A stretch of DNA of 37,940 nucleotides, from assembly GCA_902826245.1 (NCBI GenBank), contig CADEEA010000029.1, forward strand, positions 1 to 37,940. The letters run 5' to 3'. This document shows, in pieces, positions 24,769 to 32,581 of the stretch (its first letter is position 1; every line of letters begins with the position of its first letter). Source of the DNA: an uncultured Alphaproteobacteria bacterium. GTDB lineage: Bacteria > Pseudomonadota > Alphaproteobacteria > Caulobacterales > Aquidulcibacteraceae. The notes under the pieces were generated by a model. That model saw only the letters and a list, made by a program, of their open reading frames with translations. It was not told where the DNA came from and made no database searches. Both the position numbers and the translations under genes were made by a program.

Positions 24769-26286
24769 ATGAAACCTGTGCATGTCGTCGGCGGGGGCCT
24801 CGCCGGCTCAGAGGCCGCCTGGGCGCTCGCTAAGGCAGGCGTGCCGGTCGTGCTGCATGAAATGCGGCCTTTGGTGAAAACCGATGCTCACCAGACCGGT
24901 AAATTCGCGGAACTGGTCTGCTCCAATTCCTTCCGTTCAGACGATTGGCGCGGCAACGCTGTGGGCTTGCTCCACGAAGAGATGCGCCGCTGCGGCTCGC
25001 TGGTGATGGCTTGCGCGGGGCCCGCGCAAGTGCCGGCTGGCAGCGCCCTGGCGGTGGACCGGAATGTGTTCGCGGATGCGGTGAGCACGGCGTTGGAATG
25101 GCATGAGCTGATCGAGGTGGTGCGGGGGGAGGTGACCTCGCTAGAGCAATTGCTCAAGTTATCAGAGAATAGCGCCGTCATTCCGGACGCGCGGAGCGCG
25201 ATCCGGAACCCAGGGGCTGCAAGCGCTGCACTCGACGCTCCCCTGGGTTCCGGGTTCTCGGCTGCCGCCGAACCGCGGAATGACGGAGAGATCTTGGACA
25301 CTCCGAGCATCATCTTCTGCACCGGCCCACTCACGTCGCTCTCATTGGCGGACTCGATCAGGAGTTTCACCGGCGAGGACAGCCTCGCCTTCTTCGACGC
25401 CATCGCCCCCATCGTCACCGCCGATTCCATCGATTTCGACATCGCCTGGAAGCAGTCGCGTTACGACAAGGAGGGCCCCGGCGGCGACAAAGCCGCGTAC
25501 GTGAACTGCCCGATGGATGAAGCGCAGTACAACGCCTTCATCGTCGCGCTGAACACTGGCGCGAAGACCGAGTTCAAGGAATGGGAAAAAAACACGCCCT
25601 ATTTCGAGGGCTGCCTGCCGATCGAAGTGATGGCCGAGCGTGGGCCTGAGACGTTGCGTTTTGGCCCGATGAAACCGGTGGGGCTGATGGACCCACGCGT
25701 CGGCAAGCGTCCCTATGCTGTCGTGCAACTCCGCCAGGACAACAAACTCGGCACGTTGTTCAATATGGTGGGCTTTCAGACCAAGCTGAAATACGGCGCG
25801 CAGGAAGAGATTTTCCGCATGATCCCCGGCCTGCAAAAAGCGCGCTTCGCGCGGCTTGGCGGCATCCATCGCAATACGTTTTTGAACTCACCGAAACTAT
25901 TGGATGGAACCCTGCGCCTGCGCGCAGAACCGCGGGTGCGTTTCGCGGGACAAGTGACGGGCGTTGAGGGCTACGTCGAAAGCGCCGCCATGGGCATGCT
26001 GGCGGGACGCTTTGCTGCGGCAGAGCGCTTGGGGCGCGCGCTTGAGCCGCCGCCCGCAACAACGGCGCTCGGCGCGCTGCTCGCGCACGTGACTGGCGGG
26101 CACGTGAGCGGCGGCAAGGGCTCGTTTCAGCCGATGAATGTGAACTTCGGACTGTTCCCCCCGCTCGATGCGCCGACGCATGGAGCGGATGGCAAGAAGC
26201 TCAAGGGCGAAGAGCGCGGGAGAGCGAAGAAGCTGGCGCTGGCGGAGCGGGCGTTGGGCGATTTGGGGGGTTGGCTCGCGGTTTAG
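24769..26286 (+). CDS. trmFO: Folate/FAD-dependent tRNA m5U54 methyltransferase, with repeat-derived insert
   Basis: A 505-residue TrmFO, which makes 5-methyluridine at position 54 of tRNA using methylenetetrahydrofolate and FADH2. The N-terminus has the FAD motif [13 protein letters not shown], and [36 protein letters not shown] is diagnostic. [65 protein letters not shown] and [26 protein letters not shown] follow. Residues about 136-173, between [10 protein letters not shown] and [11 protein letters not shown], are extra relative to what I recall of other TrmFO proteins; they are encoded by a palindromic repeat. ATG 24769 (GAGGAA five bases upstream) is preferred to GTG 24766. Confidence 0.93.
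   Translation: MKPVHVVGGGLAGSEAAWALAKAGVPVVLHEMRPLVKTDAHQTGKFAELVCSNSFRSDDWRGNAVGLLHEEMRRCGSLVMACAGPAQVPAGSALAVDRNVFADAVSTALEWHELIEVVRGEVTSLEQLLKLSENSAVIPDARSAIRNPGAASAALDAPLGSGFSAAAEPRNDGEILDTPSIIFCTGPLTSLSLADSIRSFTGEDSLAFFDAIAPIVTADSIDFDIAWKQSRYDKEGPGGDKAAYVNCPMDEAQYNAFIVALNTGAKTEFKEWEKNTPYFEGCLPIEVMAERGPETLRFGPMKPVGLMDPRVGKRPYAVVQLRQDNKLGTLFNMVGFQTKLKYGAQEEIFRMIPGLQKARFARLGGIHRNTFLNSPKLLDGTLRLRAEPRVRFAGQVTGVEGYVESAAMGMLAGRFAAAERLGRALEPPPATTALGALLAHVTGGHVSGGKGSFQPMNVNFGLFPPLDAPTHGADGKKLKGEERGRAKKLALAERALGDLGGWLAV
25175..25286. repeat. CGTCATTCCGG-type palindromic element inside trmFO
   Basis: Perfect 11-base outer arms are CCGTCATTCCG (25175) and CGGAATGACGG (ending 25286). Inner arms AACCCAGGGG (25207) and CCCCTGGGTT (25240) are also complementary. 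Related copies are at 32513, 34351 and 35979. The reading frame of trmFO passes through without a stop. Confidence 0.88.
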
Positions 26287-26344
26287 GGGAAGCTCATAAC
26301 GACAATTTTCTGAACCATGGCAACAATAAGCGAGGAGACTCGCA

Positions 26345-27088
26345 ATGCCGGACCCGCTCGAAGAACACTACAGCGTTCGGCTCTACGTCCACGCCGATCT
26401 CAAATATCAGTTCGACGAGGGCCCGCAATCTGACGAGCAGGTTGAGGCCCGCGCCAAACGGTTTGAGCCACGGCTAGCTAAGCTCTTTGGCTCCGCTTTC
26501 CCGCTAGCGAAGGTCGAAGTCGAGACGACCCAGGCTCGATACGGGTCAGCGAAGATCGCGCAATTTGTCAAACTACTCTTCGACGGCCCTGAGGGGCAGA
26601 TCGACTGTCGCAAGGCTATCTCGGAATTCGTCGACGCGTGGCAAGTTATGATCGAAACCGAGTGGGCAATCCAAGAAGGTCCGCAGCTCATCTACCCTAA
26701 TGTGTCGATTTCACTGCCACGCGCACAAGGCGCGACGAACACTGCGCTGCCTGCGGCCACCGCGGGAGCGCCTATCCCGGTAAGACGCGATGACATTATG
26801 CGCGCAATCAAATTGCGCGAAGGAATGATATGGACGTTTCTCGGAATAGGGATCGCGCTCGGCGTAGTTGCTGGGTTTGTGTGGTTCAGGCTGGACGACC
26901 TGAACGACGAACTTCAGGAGCTGCGCAACAGAGCTTCTATCGAACACCCGATGACCAATTCCGCACAACCGGTTGTGGTGACCGTGACCGAGCCCACGCC
27001 CATTGTCCTACGCCCTGAGCCGCCAACCACACGTGCTTGCCCCGATTGCCCCGTGGTGCTGCGAATCCAACCGACTCGGCGCGATTAG
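26345..27088 (+). CDS. Single-pass membrane protein, function unknown
   Basis: A 247-residue protein. A soluble N-terminal region (residues 1-150; [63 protein letters not shown]) is followed by one membrane helix ([21 protein letters not shown], about residues 160-180), a short coiled-coil-like stretch ([14 protein letters not shown]) and a Pro/Thr-rich tail containing CPDCPVV. AGGAG eight bases upstream supports ATG 26345. I do not recognise the family. Its TAG stop overlaps the TAA of the displaced thiG fragment (TTAG), the normal geometry of two convergent genes. Confidence 0.7.
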   Translation: MPDPLEEHYSVRLYVHADLKYQFDEGPQSDEQVEARAKRFEPRLAKLFGSAFPLAKVEVETTQARYGSAKIAQFVKLLFDGPEGQIDCRKAISEFVDAWQVMIETEWAIQEGPQLIYPNVSISLPRAQGATNTALPAATAGAPIPVRRDDIMRAIKLREGMIWTFLGIGIALGVVAGFVWFRLDDLNDELQELRNRASIEHPMTNSAQPVVVTVTEPTPIVLRPEPPTTRACPDCPVVLRIQPTRRD

Positions 27089-27199
27089 ATCAGCCCCCCC
27101 TAGCGGACTACTCGGATCAGCATACTTCTTCTTCCCCATCCGTCCCGCCAGATACGCCTCCCGCCCCGCGATCACGGCGTGCTTCATGGCGCGCGCCAT
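27085..27199 (-). pseudogene. Displaced thiG 3'-end fragment (last 37 codons)
   Basis: On the minus strand this segment encodes [19 protein letters not shown] and then [16 protein letters not shown], the end of ThiG. It aligns codon by codon to 27890-28003. One extra G in a run of seven (27094-27100) shifts the frame; removing it restores Leu-Ile-TAA. Of 37 sense codons 14 differ, and 13 of these are synonymous; the other is Arg/Lys. The TAA overlaps the stop of the convergent gene at 27086-27088. It has no start of its own and is a remnant. Confidence 0.88.
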
Positions 27200-27203
27200 A
27201 CGG

Positions 27204-27473
27204 TCAGCGCTTCGCTGGCGAGACTTCATCGCCCGGTTGCGGCGGTTCGTTGCCACCCGTGCGATCGCGACCGAATACGCGCTCGAACGCGCCCGGTTTC
27301 GCGCGCGCGGCGCGGGCGGCGAAATAGAGGGCGGCGGAGTGCACGATCCCGGCCTTCTCCGCCGCGGCGCCGGCAACGAACTCCTCCGGCGAGACGCCCT
27401 TTTGTCGCGCCGCCTTCTCGATCTCGCGGCGGAGATCGTCGGAGAGTTCTATGATCATGGTGTCGCTCATCAT
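27204..27473 (-). CDS. Putative antitoxin (RHH-like) paired with PIN toxin
   Basis: An 89-residue protein. The N-terminus ([35 protein letters not shown]) has the strand-helix-helix pattern of ribbon-helix-helix antitoxins; the C-terminal half is Pro/Arg-rich with no recognised domain. Its ATG overlaps the toxin stop in ATGA, so the two are translationally coupled, with the toxin first. The stop is followed, after four bases, by the displaced thiG fragment. Antitoxin function is inferred from pairing and size; the DNA-binding target is unknown. Confidence 0.7.
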   Translation of the reverse strand: MMSDTMIIELSDDLRREIEKAARQKGVSPEEFVAGAAAEKAGIVHSAALYFAARAARAKPGAFERVFGRDRTGGNEPPQPGDEVSPAKR

Positions 27474-27889
27474 GCCAGCTTAGCCCAAATTTGCGCTGGC
27501 GTCAGCACTTCGATGCCGAAGCGGGCGGCGGTCTCCCGAAAAGTTCCGGATTCGAAGGTGATGATCGCCTCCGCGCCGCCATTCACAGCAGCCTCCAGAA
27601 CCATCTCATCGTCGGGGTCGCGCAATTGCGGACGCCAGGAGAAATGCGGCTCGGCCGGCACAACCCGCACCGCAAGTTCATCAAGCGATTCGGCTATCTC
27701 CGCCCGCGTGACGCCGCCAGCGGCAAGATGCTCTGGCCGCGTGAGCACTGCCTCGTATTCGGCAAACAGCGCGACGTTGGCGATGGCCACTATACTGCCC
27801 TCGAAAACCGCCTCAACCAATCGCGCCGACGCGCCGGTCTGGCTGCGAAGCGCCGCGACAAGCACGTTGGTGTCGAGGACGACACGCAC
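27470..27889 (-). CDS. PIN-domain toxin of the COG1569 type
   Basis: A 139-residue PIN-domain protein (putative VapC-like RNase). MRVVLDTNVLVAALRSQ contains the first acidic residue; FAEYEAVLTRPEH the second; LRDPDDEMVLEAAVNGGAEAIITF the third cluster. The common fourth Asp is replaced around TFESGTF. It starts with GTG at 27889, immediately after the thiG TGA with no base between. That makes translation dependent on thiG ribosomes likely. It is followed by the coupled antitoxin gene. Family members are usually encoded with a short regulator. Confidence 0.82.
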   Translation of the reverse strand: MRVVLDTNVLVAALRSQTGASARLVEAVFEGSIVAIANVALFAEYEAVLTRPEHLAAGGVTRAEIAESLDELAVRVVPAEPHFSWRPQLRDPDDEMVLEAAVNGGAEAIITFESGTFRETAARFGIEVLTPAQIWAKLA

Positions 27890-28660
27890 TCAAATCAACC
27901 CGCCCAGCGGACTGCTTGGATCAGCGTAGCGTTTCTTCCCCATCCGTCCCGCCAGATACGCCTCGCGGCCCGCGATAACCGCGTGTTTCATGGCGCGCGC
28001 CATGCGCACTGGGTCTTTGGCTTCGGCGATTGCCGTGTTCATCAGCACGCCATCGACGCCGAGTTCCATCGCGATTGCGGCGTCGCTCGCCGTGCCGACG
28101 CCGGCGTCGACGATGACGGGGACGCGGGATTGCTCGACGATCAGGCGAATGTTCACTGGGTTCTGGATGCCCAGCCCTGAGCCGATCAGCGAGCCCAGCG
28201 GCATGATCGCCACGCACCCGGCATCTTCCAACTTGCGCGCGTAGACCGGATCGTCGCTGCAATAGACCATCACGTCGAAGCCCTCGGCGACGAGGGTTTT
28301 GGCGGCGGCGAGCGTCTCTTCCATGTCGGGATAGAGTGTCTTCTGGTCAGCCAGCACTTCGAGCTTCACCAGCTTCCAATCGCCGGCTTCGCGCGCCAGC
28401 CGCAGCGTGCGCAGCGCTTCTTCCGCTGTGAAGCAGCCGGCGGTGTTGGGCAGGAACGTGACCTTCTTCGGATCGATATGATCGGTGAGGCGCTCTTTGC
28501 TCGGATCGGACAAATTCACCCGCCGCACCGCGACGGTGACGATCTCCGCCCCGCTGGCCTCAAGCGCGGCGGCGTTCTCGGCGTAGGACTTGTACTTGCC
28601 GGTGCCGATGATGAGGCGGGAGTCGTAGGCGCGGCCGGCGATGGTGAGGGGGTCGGTCAT
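27890..28660 (-). CDS. thiG: Thiazole synthase
   Basis: A 256-residue TIM-barrel enzyme that forms the thiazole phosphate moiety of thiamine from 1-deoxyxylulose 5-phosphate, dehydroglycine/iminoglycine and ThiS thiocarboxylate. Motifs are [39 protein letters not shown], the Schiff-base lysine in LVKLEVLAD, and [39 protein letters not shown], which is the phosphate site. The start overlaps the DUF5615 stop (ATGA, 28657-28660). The last 37 codons are duplicated, in diverged form, at 27085-27199. Adjacent thiS is one TA pair upstream. Confidence 0.96.
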   Translation of the reverse strand: MTDPLTIAGRAYDSRLIIGTGKYKSYAENAAALEASGAEIVTVAVRRVNLSDPSKERLTDHIDPKKVTFLPNTAGCFTAEEALRTLRLAREAGDWKLVKLEVLADQKTLYPDMEETLAAAKTLVAEGFDVMVYCSDDPVYARKLEDAGCVAIMPLGSLIGSGLGIQNPVNIRLIVEQSRVPVIVDAGVGTASDAAIAMELGVDGVLMNTAIAEAKDPVRMARAMKHAVIAGREAYLAGRMGKKRYADPSSPLGGLI

Positions 28661-28977
28661 GGGATCGGTACTTCTACGAAAGCGCCAAGCGCAAGTGCAT
28701 CGAGAGCCTTCGCAACCAGCTGCGCATGTGGCCGCAGGCGCGGCCAGTTGGCGGTGAGGAGCACGACGATAGCGATTCTGCGTTGTCCGATGTTTTGCTG
28801 ATATTGCAGATTCTGATCAGTCGTAACGAACACCTCGAACCCCGCCGCTTCAGCCGCGGCCAAGAGTGCGCCATTCTCAAGCCGATCCCATCCGCACTCA
28901 AACGCGGTCCTCACGTCATGACGCGCCAGAACCGAGCGGAGCGGCGCCGGTGTGCCTTGATCAAAGTGGACTTTCAT
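28657..28977 (-). CDS. DUF5615 PIN-like toxin candidate
   Basis: A 106-residue protein of the DUF5615 family, a PIN-like fold paired with DUF433 in putative toxin-antitoxin modules. Visible features are [57 protein letters not shown], in which Asp6, Glu and Asp54 would form the acidic site, and a hydrophobic C-terminal stretch (IAIVVLL). Its stop overlaps the thiG ATG, so it lies inside the thi transcription unit. Toxicity has not been shown for this copy. Confidence 0.8.
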   Translation of the reverse strand: MKVHFDQGTPAPLRSVLARHDVRTAFECGWDRLENGALLAAAEAAGFEVFVTTDQNLQYQQNIGQRRIAIVVLLTANWPRLRPHAQLVAKALDALALGAFVEVPIP

Positions 28978-28987
28978 TCAAGCGCCG

Positions 28988-29206
28988 CTAGGCGATTTCG
29001 AGGCTATGTTGCGCGTGCTCCAGCACAGAATCGACTTGGCTGCGCTGAACACCCTGAAACCATTCCAGGAACTCATCGACAGTCGCGCCGCCTTCCAAGT
29101 TTTCGAAGAGTGCCTTCACCGGCACGCGCGTGCCCTTGAACAACCAAGCGCCGCTCACCTTGGCCGGGTTGCGCTCGACGGCGGGGCAGTGGGACCAGTC
29201 GATCAT
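28988..29206 (-). CDS. DUF433 antitoxin candidate
   Basis: A 72-residue protein of the DUF433 family, a helix-turn-helix protein typically preceding DUF5615. MIDWSHCPAVERNPAKVSGAWLFKGTRVPVKALFENLEGGATVDEFLEWFQGV is the family core, beginning at the expected MIDW. A longer form starting at 29254, where ATG overlaps the thiS stop in ATGA, would add 16 residues without similarity. It ends ten bases before the DUF5615 start. The pair separates thiS from thiG. Confidence 0.82.
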   Translation of the reverse strand: MIDWSHCPAVERNPAKVSGAWLFKGTRVPVKALFENLEGGATVDEFLEWFQGVQRSQVDSVLEHAQHSLEIA

Positions 29207-29250
29207 GGGCGCATGGTGGGAATATCCGTATGGGATTGCAAGTTCACCCA

Positions 29251-29451
29251 TCATCCCCCCCCCACAAACTGCACGATCTCAACCCGATCCCCCTCCGCCA
29301 GCACGATCTCCCCCCACAGGCTTTTCGGCGCGATTTCCAGGTTGCGCTCCACCGCCACGCGCCCGGATTCTATCCCCAGCGAGGCGAGCAGATCGGCGAG
29401 GGTCGCGGAATCAGGCGCCTCTCGCACTTCTCCATTGACGGTGAGGCGCAT
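29251..29451 (-). CDS. thiS: Thiamine sulfur-carrier protein ThiS
   Basis: A 66-residue ubiquitin-like protein that carries sulfur as a C-terminal thiocarboxylate to Thi[37 protein letters not shown] and [14 protein letters not shown] are typical, and the di-glycine end needed for adenylation is present. The last codons lie in a run of nine G (29255-29263 in reverse), directly followed by the stop. AGGA lies before ATG 29451. The gene is divergent from aroQ across an 86-base gap that has no visible TPP riboswitch. Confidence 0.9.
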   Translation of the reverse strand: MRLTVNGEVREAPDSATLADLLASLGIESGRVAVERNLEIAPKSLWGEIVLAEGDRVEIVQFVGGG

Positions 29452-29537
29452 TGTGCTTCCTATCGCGCCGAAATAGCCCCCCCAGGGTCCGCGAGCAACC
29501 GCGGGCCGCGAGACGTTGGTTAGCCCCCGCCGAGCCC

Positions 29538-30002
29538 ATGACCAAGCCGATCTATGTGCTGAACGGCCCGAATCTCAATCTGCTGGGGACGCGGGAGCCG
29601 GAAATCTATGGCCGCGTGACCTTGCCGGAGATCGAGGCTGCCTGCGCGGCGCGGGCCGCCCAACTTGGCCGCGCCATCGTCTTTCGCCAATCCAACATCG
29701 AGGGCGAATTGGTGGGCTGGCTCCAGGAAGCGCGCGCCGAAGCCTGCGCGGTGGTGCTCAATGCTGGGGGCTACAGCCACACCTCTGTGGCGCTGCATGA
29801 CGCCATCACGGCGATCGGCGTGCCGGTGATCGAGACGCATCTGTCCAACCCCGCCGCGCGCGAGGAATTCCGACACGTTTCGTTAGTAGGCAAAGCGGCA
29901 AAGGGCGTCATCGCCGGCTTTGGCGCAACATCGTACCTTCTGGCCATCGAGGCCGCCCATTTGATCGCACGCGAAAGCCCCGGCGAAGGCTCGGGCGCGT
30001 GA
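29538..30002 (+). CDS. aroQ: 3-dehydroquinate dehydratase, type II
   Basis: A 154-residue dodecameric-type dehydroquinase of the shikimate pathway. [20 protein letters not shown] carries the catalytic Tyr and Arg region, [16 protein letters not shown] the lid, [19 protein letters not shown] the substrate loop, and [19 protein letters not shown] the catalytic His region. The ATG at 29538 was chosen because it begins at the family start ([11 protein letters not shown]); the longer in-frame extension is not similar to other AroQ. Its stop overlaps a GTG that could start accB; the usual accB start is 17 bases downstream. Confidence 0.95.
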   Translation: MTKPIYVLNGPNLNLLGTREPEIYGRVTLPEIEAACAARAAQLGRAIVFRQSNIEGELVGWLQEARAEACAVVLNAGGYSHTSVALHDAITAIGVPVIETHLSNPAAREEFRHVSLVGKAAKGVIAGFGATSYLLAIEAAHLIARESPGEGSGA

Positions 30003-30019
30003 GCAGGAAACAAGCAACG

Positions 30020-30502
30020 ATGAGCGAGAAGAAACACCCAGCGATCGACCCCGCGCTCGTGCGAGAACTGGCCGCGATCCTGAGCGACACCGGCTTGAGC
30101 GAGATCGAGGTAGAGCACGGCGAGCTACGCCTGCGCATCGCCCGCACGCTCATGGCCGCACCCGCCGTGCATACGCAGGTCATGCATGCGCCGGCCGCGC
30201 CCACTTCGCCAACTCCCGCAGGTCCAAGCGCGCCGGCGCCCGTTGCCGCCGCCGATCCAGCGAAACATCCCGGCATGGTGCCCTCGCCCATGGTCGGTAC
30301 GGCCTACCTCTCGCCTGAACCAGGCAAGCCGGCCTTCATCAAGGTTGGCGACACGGTGACCGAAGGCCAGACCATCATGGTGGTGGAAGCCATGAAGACA
30401 TTCAACCCGATCCCGGCGCCGCGTGCGGGCAAGGTGATCGCCATTCTCGTCGCCGATTCCCAGCCGGTCGAGTTCGGCGAGCCGCTGGCGATTATCGAAT
30501 GA
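30020..30502 (+). CDS. accB: Biotin carboxyl carrier protein of acetyl-CoA carboxylase
   Basis: A 160-residue BCCP that carries biotin between AccC and AccAD in the first step of fatty acid synthesis. The N-terminal helical part (PALVRELAAILSDTGLSEIEVEHGELRLRIARTL), a Pro/Ala-rich linker, and the biotinyl domain (PSPMVGTAYLSPEPGKPAFIKVGDTVTEGQTIMVVEAMKTFNPIPAPRAG) are visible; biotin is attached to the Lys in EAMKTF. aroQ-accB-accC is a common alphaproteobacterial order. A GTG start at 29999 overlapping the aroQ stop is possible. Confidence 0.95.
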   Translation: MSEKKHPAIDPALVRELAAILSDTGLSEIEVEHGELRLRIARTLMAAPAVHTQVMHAPAAPTSPTPAGPSAPAPVAAADPAKHPGMVPSPMVGTAYLSPEPGKPAFIKVGDTVTEGQTIMVVEAMKTFNPIPAPRAGKVIAILVADSQPVEFGEPLAIIE

Positions 30503-30551
30503 CGGCGAACGCGGCACTTTGCGATCGGCAATCGCAGCGCGGCCAATGCGG

Positions 30552-30622
30552 CCTTCGACAGGCTCAGGCTGACGCTGTTTCGCGCTGCCTTCCTCCTGGC
30601 GTCACCCTGAGCTTGTCGAAGG
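30552..30622. repeat. CCTTCGACAGGCTCAGG-type palindrome between accB and accC
   Basis: The left arm CCTTCGACAGGCTCAGGCTG (30552) and right arm CAGGGTGAC-complement CCCTGAGCTTGTCGAAGG (ending 30622) form a long imperfect stem. The same family occurs at 5524-5575. The element lies in the 180-base gap of an otherwise tight operon and may attenuate or stabilise the transcript there. Confidence 0.8.
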
Positions 30623-30682
30623 GCGACGTCACCTGGTGTTGTGATCGCGCGCCTCAATTACCATTCGCTAGTCGCTGCCCAC

Positions 30683-32041
30683 ATGTTTGAAAAAATCCTC
30701 ATCGCTAATCGCGGGGAGATCGCGCTGCGCATCCATCGCGCCTGCAAAGAGATGGGCATCTCCACCGTAGCGGTGCATTCCACAGCCGACACCGACGCCA
30801 TGCACGTGCGCCTCGCCGACGAAAGCGTGTGCATCGGCCCGCCGCCGGCGTCGAAATCCTATTTGCACATTCCCTCCATTATCGCGGCCGCCGAAATAAC
30901 CGGCGCGCAGGCCATCCATCCGGGCTACGGTTTTCTTTCCGAGAACGCGAAATTCGCCGAGATCGTCACCGAGCACGGCATGACGTTCATCGGTCCCACC
31001 GCCGCGCACATCCGGCTCATGGGCGACAAGATTGCGGCTAAACAGGCCGCCATCGATACCGGCATGCCGGTTGTCCCCGGCTCCGATGGCGGCGTCACCA
31101 GCGAAGAGGAAGCCAAGAAAGTCGCCAAGAAGATCGGCTACCCGGTGCTCATCAAGGCCGCGGCCGGCGGCGGCGGGCGCGGCATGAAGGTCGCGCGTTC
31201 GGCGGACGAGTTGAGCGAGGCCTATTCGACCGCGCGTGCCGAAGCCAAAGCAGCGTTCGGCAACGACGACGTCTACATGGAGAAATACCTCACTCATCCC
31301 CGCCACATCGAAATCCAGATCGTCGCCGACAGCCACGGCAATGTGATCCATCTGGGCGAGCGCGATTGTTCGCTGCAACGCCGCCACCAAAAGGTTCTGG
31401 AGGAAGCGCCTAGCCCAGCGCTCAACGCGGAGGACCGCGCGAAAATCGGCAAGGTGACGGCCGAGGCGATTTCGAAACTCGGCTATCTCGGCGTCGGCAC
31501 GATTGAATATCTCTACGAGGACGGCGAATTCTATTTCATCGAAATGAACACTCGCCTCCAAGTTGAACACCCCGTCACCGAGATGATCACCGGCATCGAT
31601 CTGGTGCGCGAACAAATCCGCATCGCAGATGGTGCGCCGCTATCCGTGAAACAAAAGGATGTGAAATTTCACGGCCACGCCATCGAGTGCCGCGTCAATG
31701 CCGAGAACCCGGCCACCTTCAGGCCGTCTCCAGGCAAGATCGACGGCTTTCACTCGCCGGGCGGCCTCGGCGTGCGCCTGGATAGCGCCATCTACGCGGG
31801 CTATTCCATCCCGCCGAATTACGATTCACTGATCGGAAAGCTCATCGTCCATGGCCGCGACCGCGCTGAATGCCTGATGCGATTGCGGCGCGCGCTCAAC
31901 GAAATGGTGATCACGGGCGTTGAAACCACATTGCCGCTGTTCCGCGATTTGATGAACGAGCCCGACATCATCAATGGCGATTATTCGATCCACTGGTTAG
32001 AGAAGATGCTTGCGGCGAAAGTGGATACACAAGGGGGATGA
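30683..32041 (+). CDS. accC: Biotin carboxylase subunit of acetyl-CoA carboxylase
   Basis: A 452-residue ATP-grasp enzyme that carboxylates BCCP-biotin. N-terminal [26 protein letters not shown], the glycine-rich ATP loop [43 protein letters not shown] and [33 protein letters not shown] are all present. The C-terminal domain has [20 protein letters not shown] and [15 protein letters not shown] 30683 begins at the family start; the frame extends upstream to GTG 30641 without similarity. The stop overlaps the following lipoprotein gene (ATGA). Confidence 0.97.
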   Translation: MFEKILIANRGEIALRIHRACKEMGISTVAVHSTADTDAMHVRLADESVCIGPPPASKSYLHIPSIIAAAEITGAQAIHPGYGFLSENAKFAEIVTEHGMTFIGPTAAHIRLMGDKIAAKQAAIDTGMPVVPGSDGGVTSEEEAKKVAKKIGYPVLIKAAAGGGGRGMKVARSADELSEAYSTARAEAKAAFGNDDVYMEKYLTHPRHIEIQIVADSHGNVIHLGERDCSLQRRHQKVLEEAPSPALNAEDRAKIGKVTAEAISKLGYLGVGTIEYLYEDGEFYFIEMNTRLQVEHPVTEMITGIDLVREQIRIADGAPLSVKQKDVKFHGHAIECRVNAENPATFRPSPGKIDGFHSPGGLGVRLDSAIYAGYSIPPNYDSLIGKLIVHGRDRAECLMRLRRALNEMVITGVETTLPLFRDLMNEPDIINGDYSIHWLEKMLAAKVDTQGG

Positions 32042-32487
32042 AGATGCGCATAGTGTTGACAGCGATCCTGGCTTTGGCGGCAGCCTGCTCGCCGCCTCCC
32101 ACAGGAACAGAGACGCCGAACCCGCAGGCCGCGACATCGGACAATTCCGCTGCAATACTATCGGTCTTAACTCCCATAGTCGCCGCCGAAATTGGTGCGC
32201 CGGTGCGCTTGGAAATCAAACAGGCAAACGTACAGGACGATTGGGCATGGATAGCGGTCCAAACGCTACAACCGGACGGTTCGGCGATTTCATGGCCCAC
32301 GACCGCGCTCGCCAGCCGCTATGAGAACGGGGCCATGGACGAAGGCGGCGGCGCCTATGCGTTGCTCAAAGAGGAAAATGGCGTCTGGCGCATCGTCACG
32401 CACGTGATCGCTCCGACCGACATGGCTTGGGCTTCATGGCCAAGCGAGTACGGCGCGCCGGCTGAAATTACGGGCATCACAGACTGA
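32038..32487 (+). CDS. Lipoprotein, function unknown
   Basis: A 149-residue protein with a lipoprotein signal ([17 protein letters not shown], lipobox AAAC), a Pro/Thr-rich linker, and a globular part containing [67 protein letters not shown]. The pattern resembles small secreted domains that monitor or bind ligands, but no family is recognised. The ATG overlaps the accC stop in ATGA, so it is probably the last gene of the acc operon. Confidence 0.7.
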   Translation: MKMRIVLTAILALAAACSPPPTGTETPNPQAATSDNSAAILSVLTPIVAAEIGAPVRLEIKQANVQDDWAWIAVQTLQPDGSAISWPTTALASRYENGAMDEGGGAYALLKEENGVWRIVTHVIAPTDMAWASWPSEYGAPAEITGITD

Positions 32488-32512
32488 CGGCTGCCATTTC
32501 AAAACAAAACGT

Positions 32513-32551
32513 CGTCATTCCGGACGCGCGGAGCGCGATCCGGAATGACGG
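32513..32551. repeat. CGTCATTCCGG-type palindrome, short form
   Basis: CGTCATTCCGG at 32513 pairs with CCGGAATGACG ending at 32550. The core GACGCGCGGAGCGCGATCC is also found in the trmFO copy, but the inner AACCCAGGGG part is absent. It is in the 94-base gap between convergent genes and can serve as a bidirectional terminator. Confidence 0.8.
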
Positions 32552-32581
32552 AGTCTGCGGCTTCGACTGAAACTGCGTCCT

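Noticed and set aside
27003..27929. 308-residue plus-strand open frame over the toxin-antitoxin region
   Set aside because: It runs through the thiG fragment and both TA genes in antisense and ends in a translated copy of the repeat (PPSGLLGSA twice); the minus-strand genes explain the region.
29452..29537. TPP riboswitch upstream of thiS
   Set aside because: The 86-base gap lacks the CTGAGA and other conserved thi-box blocks and is too short for the full fold.
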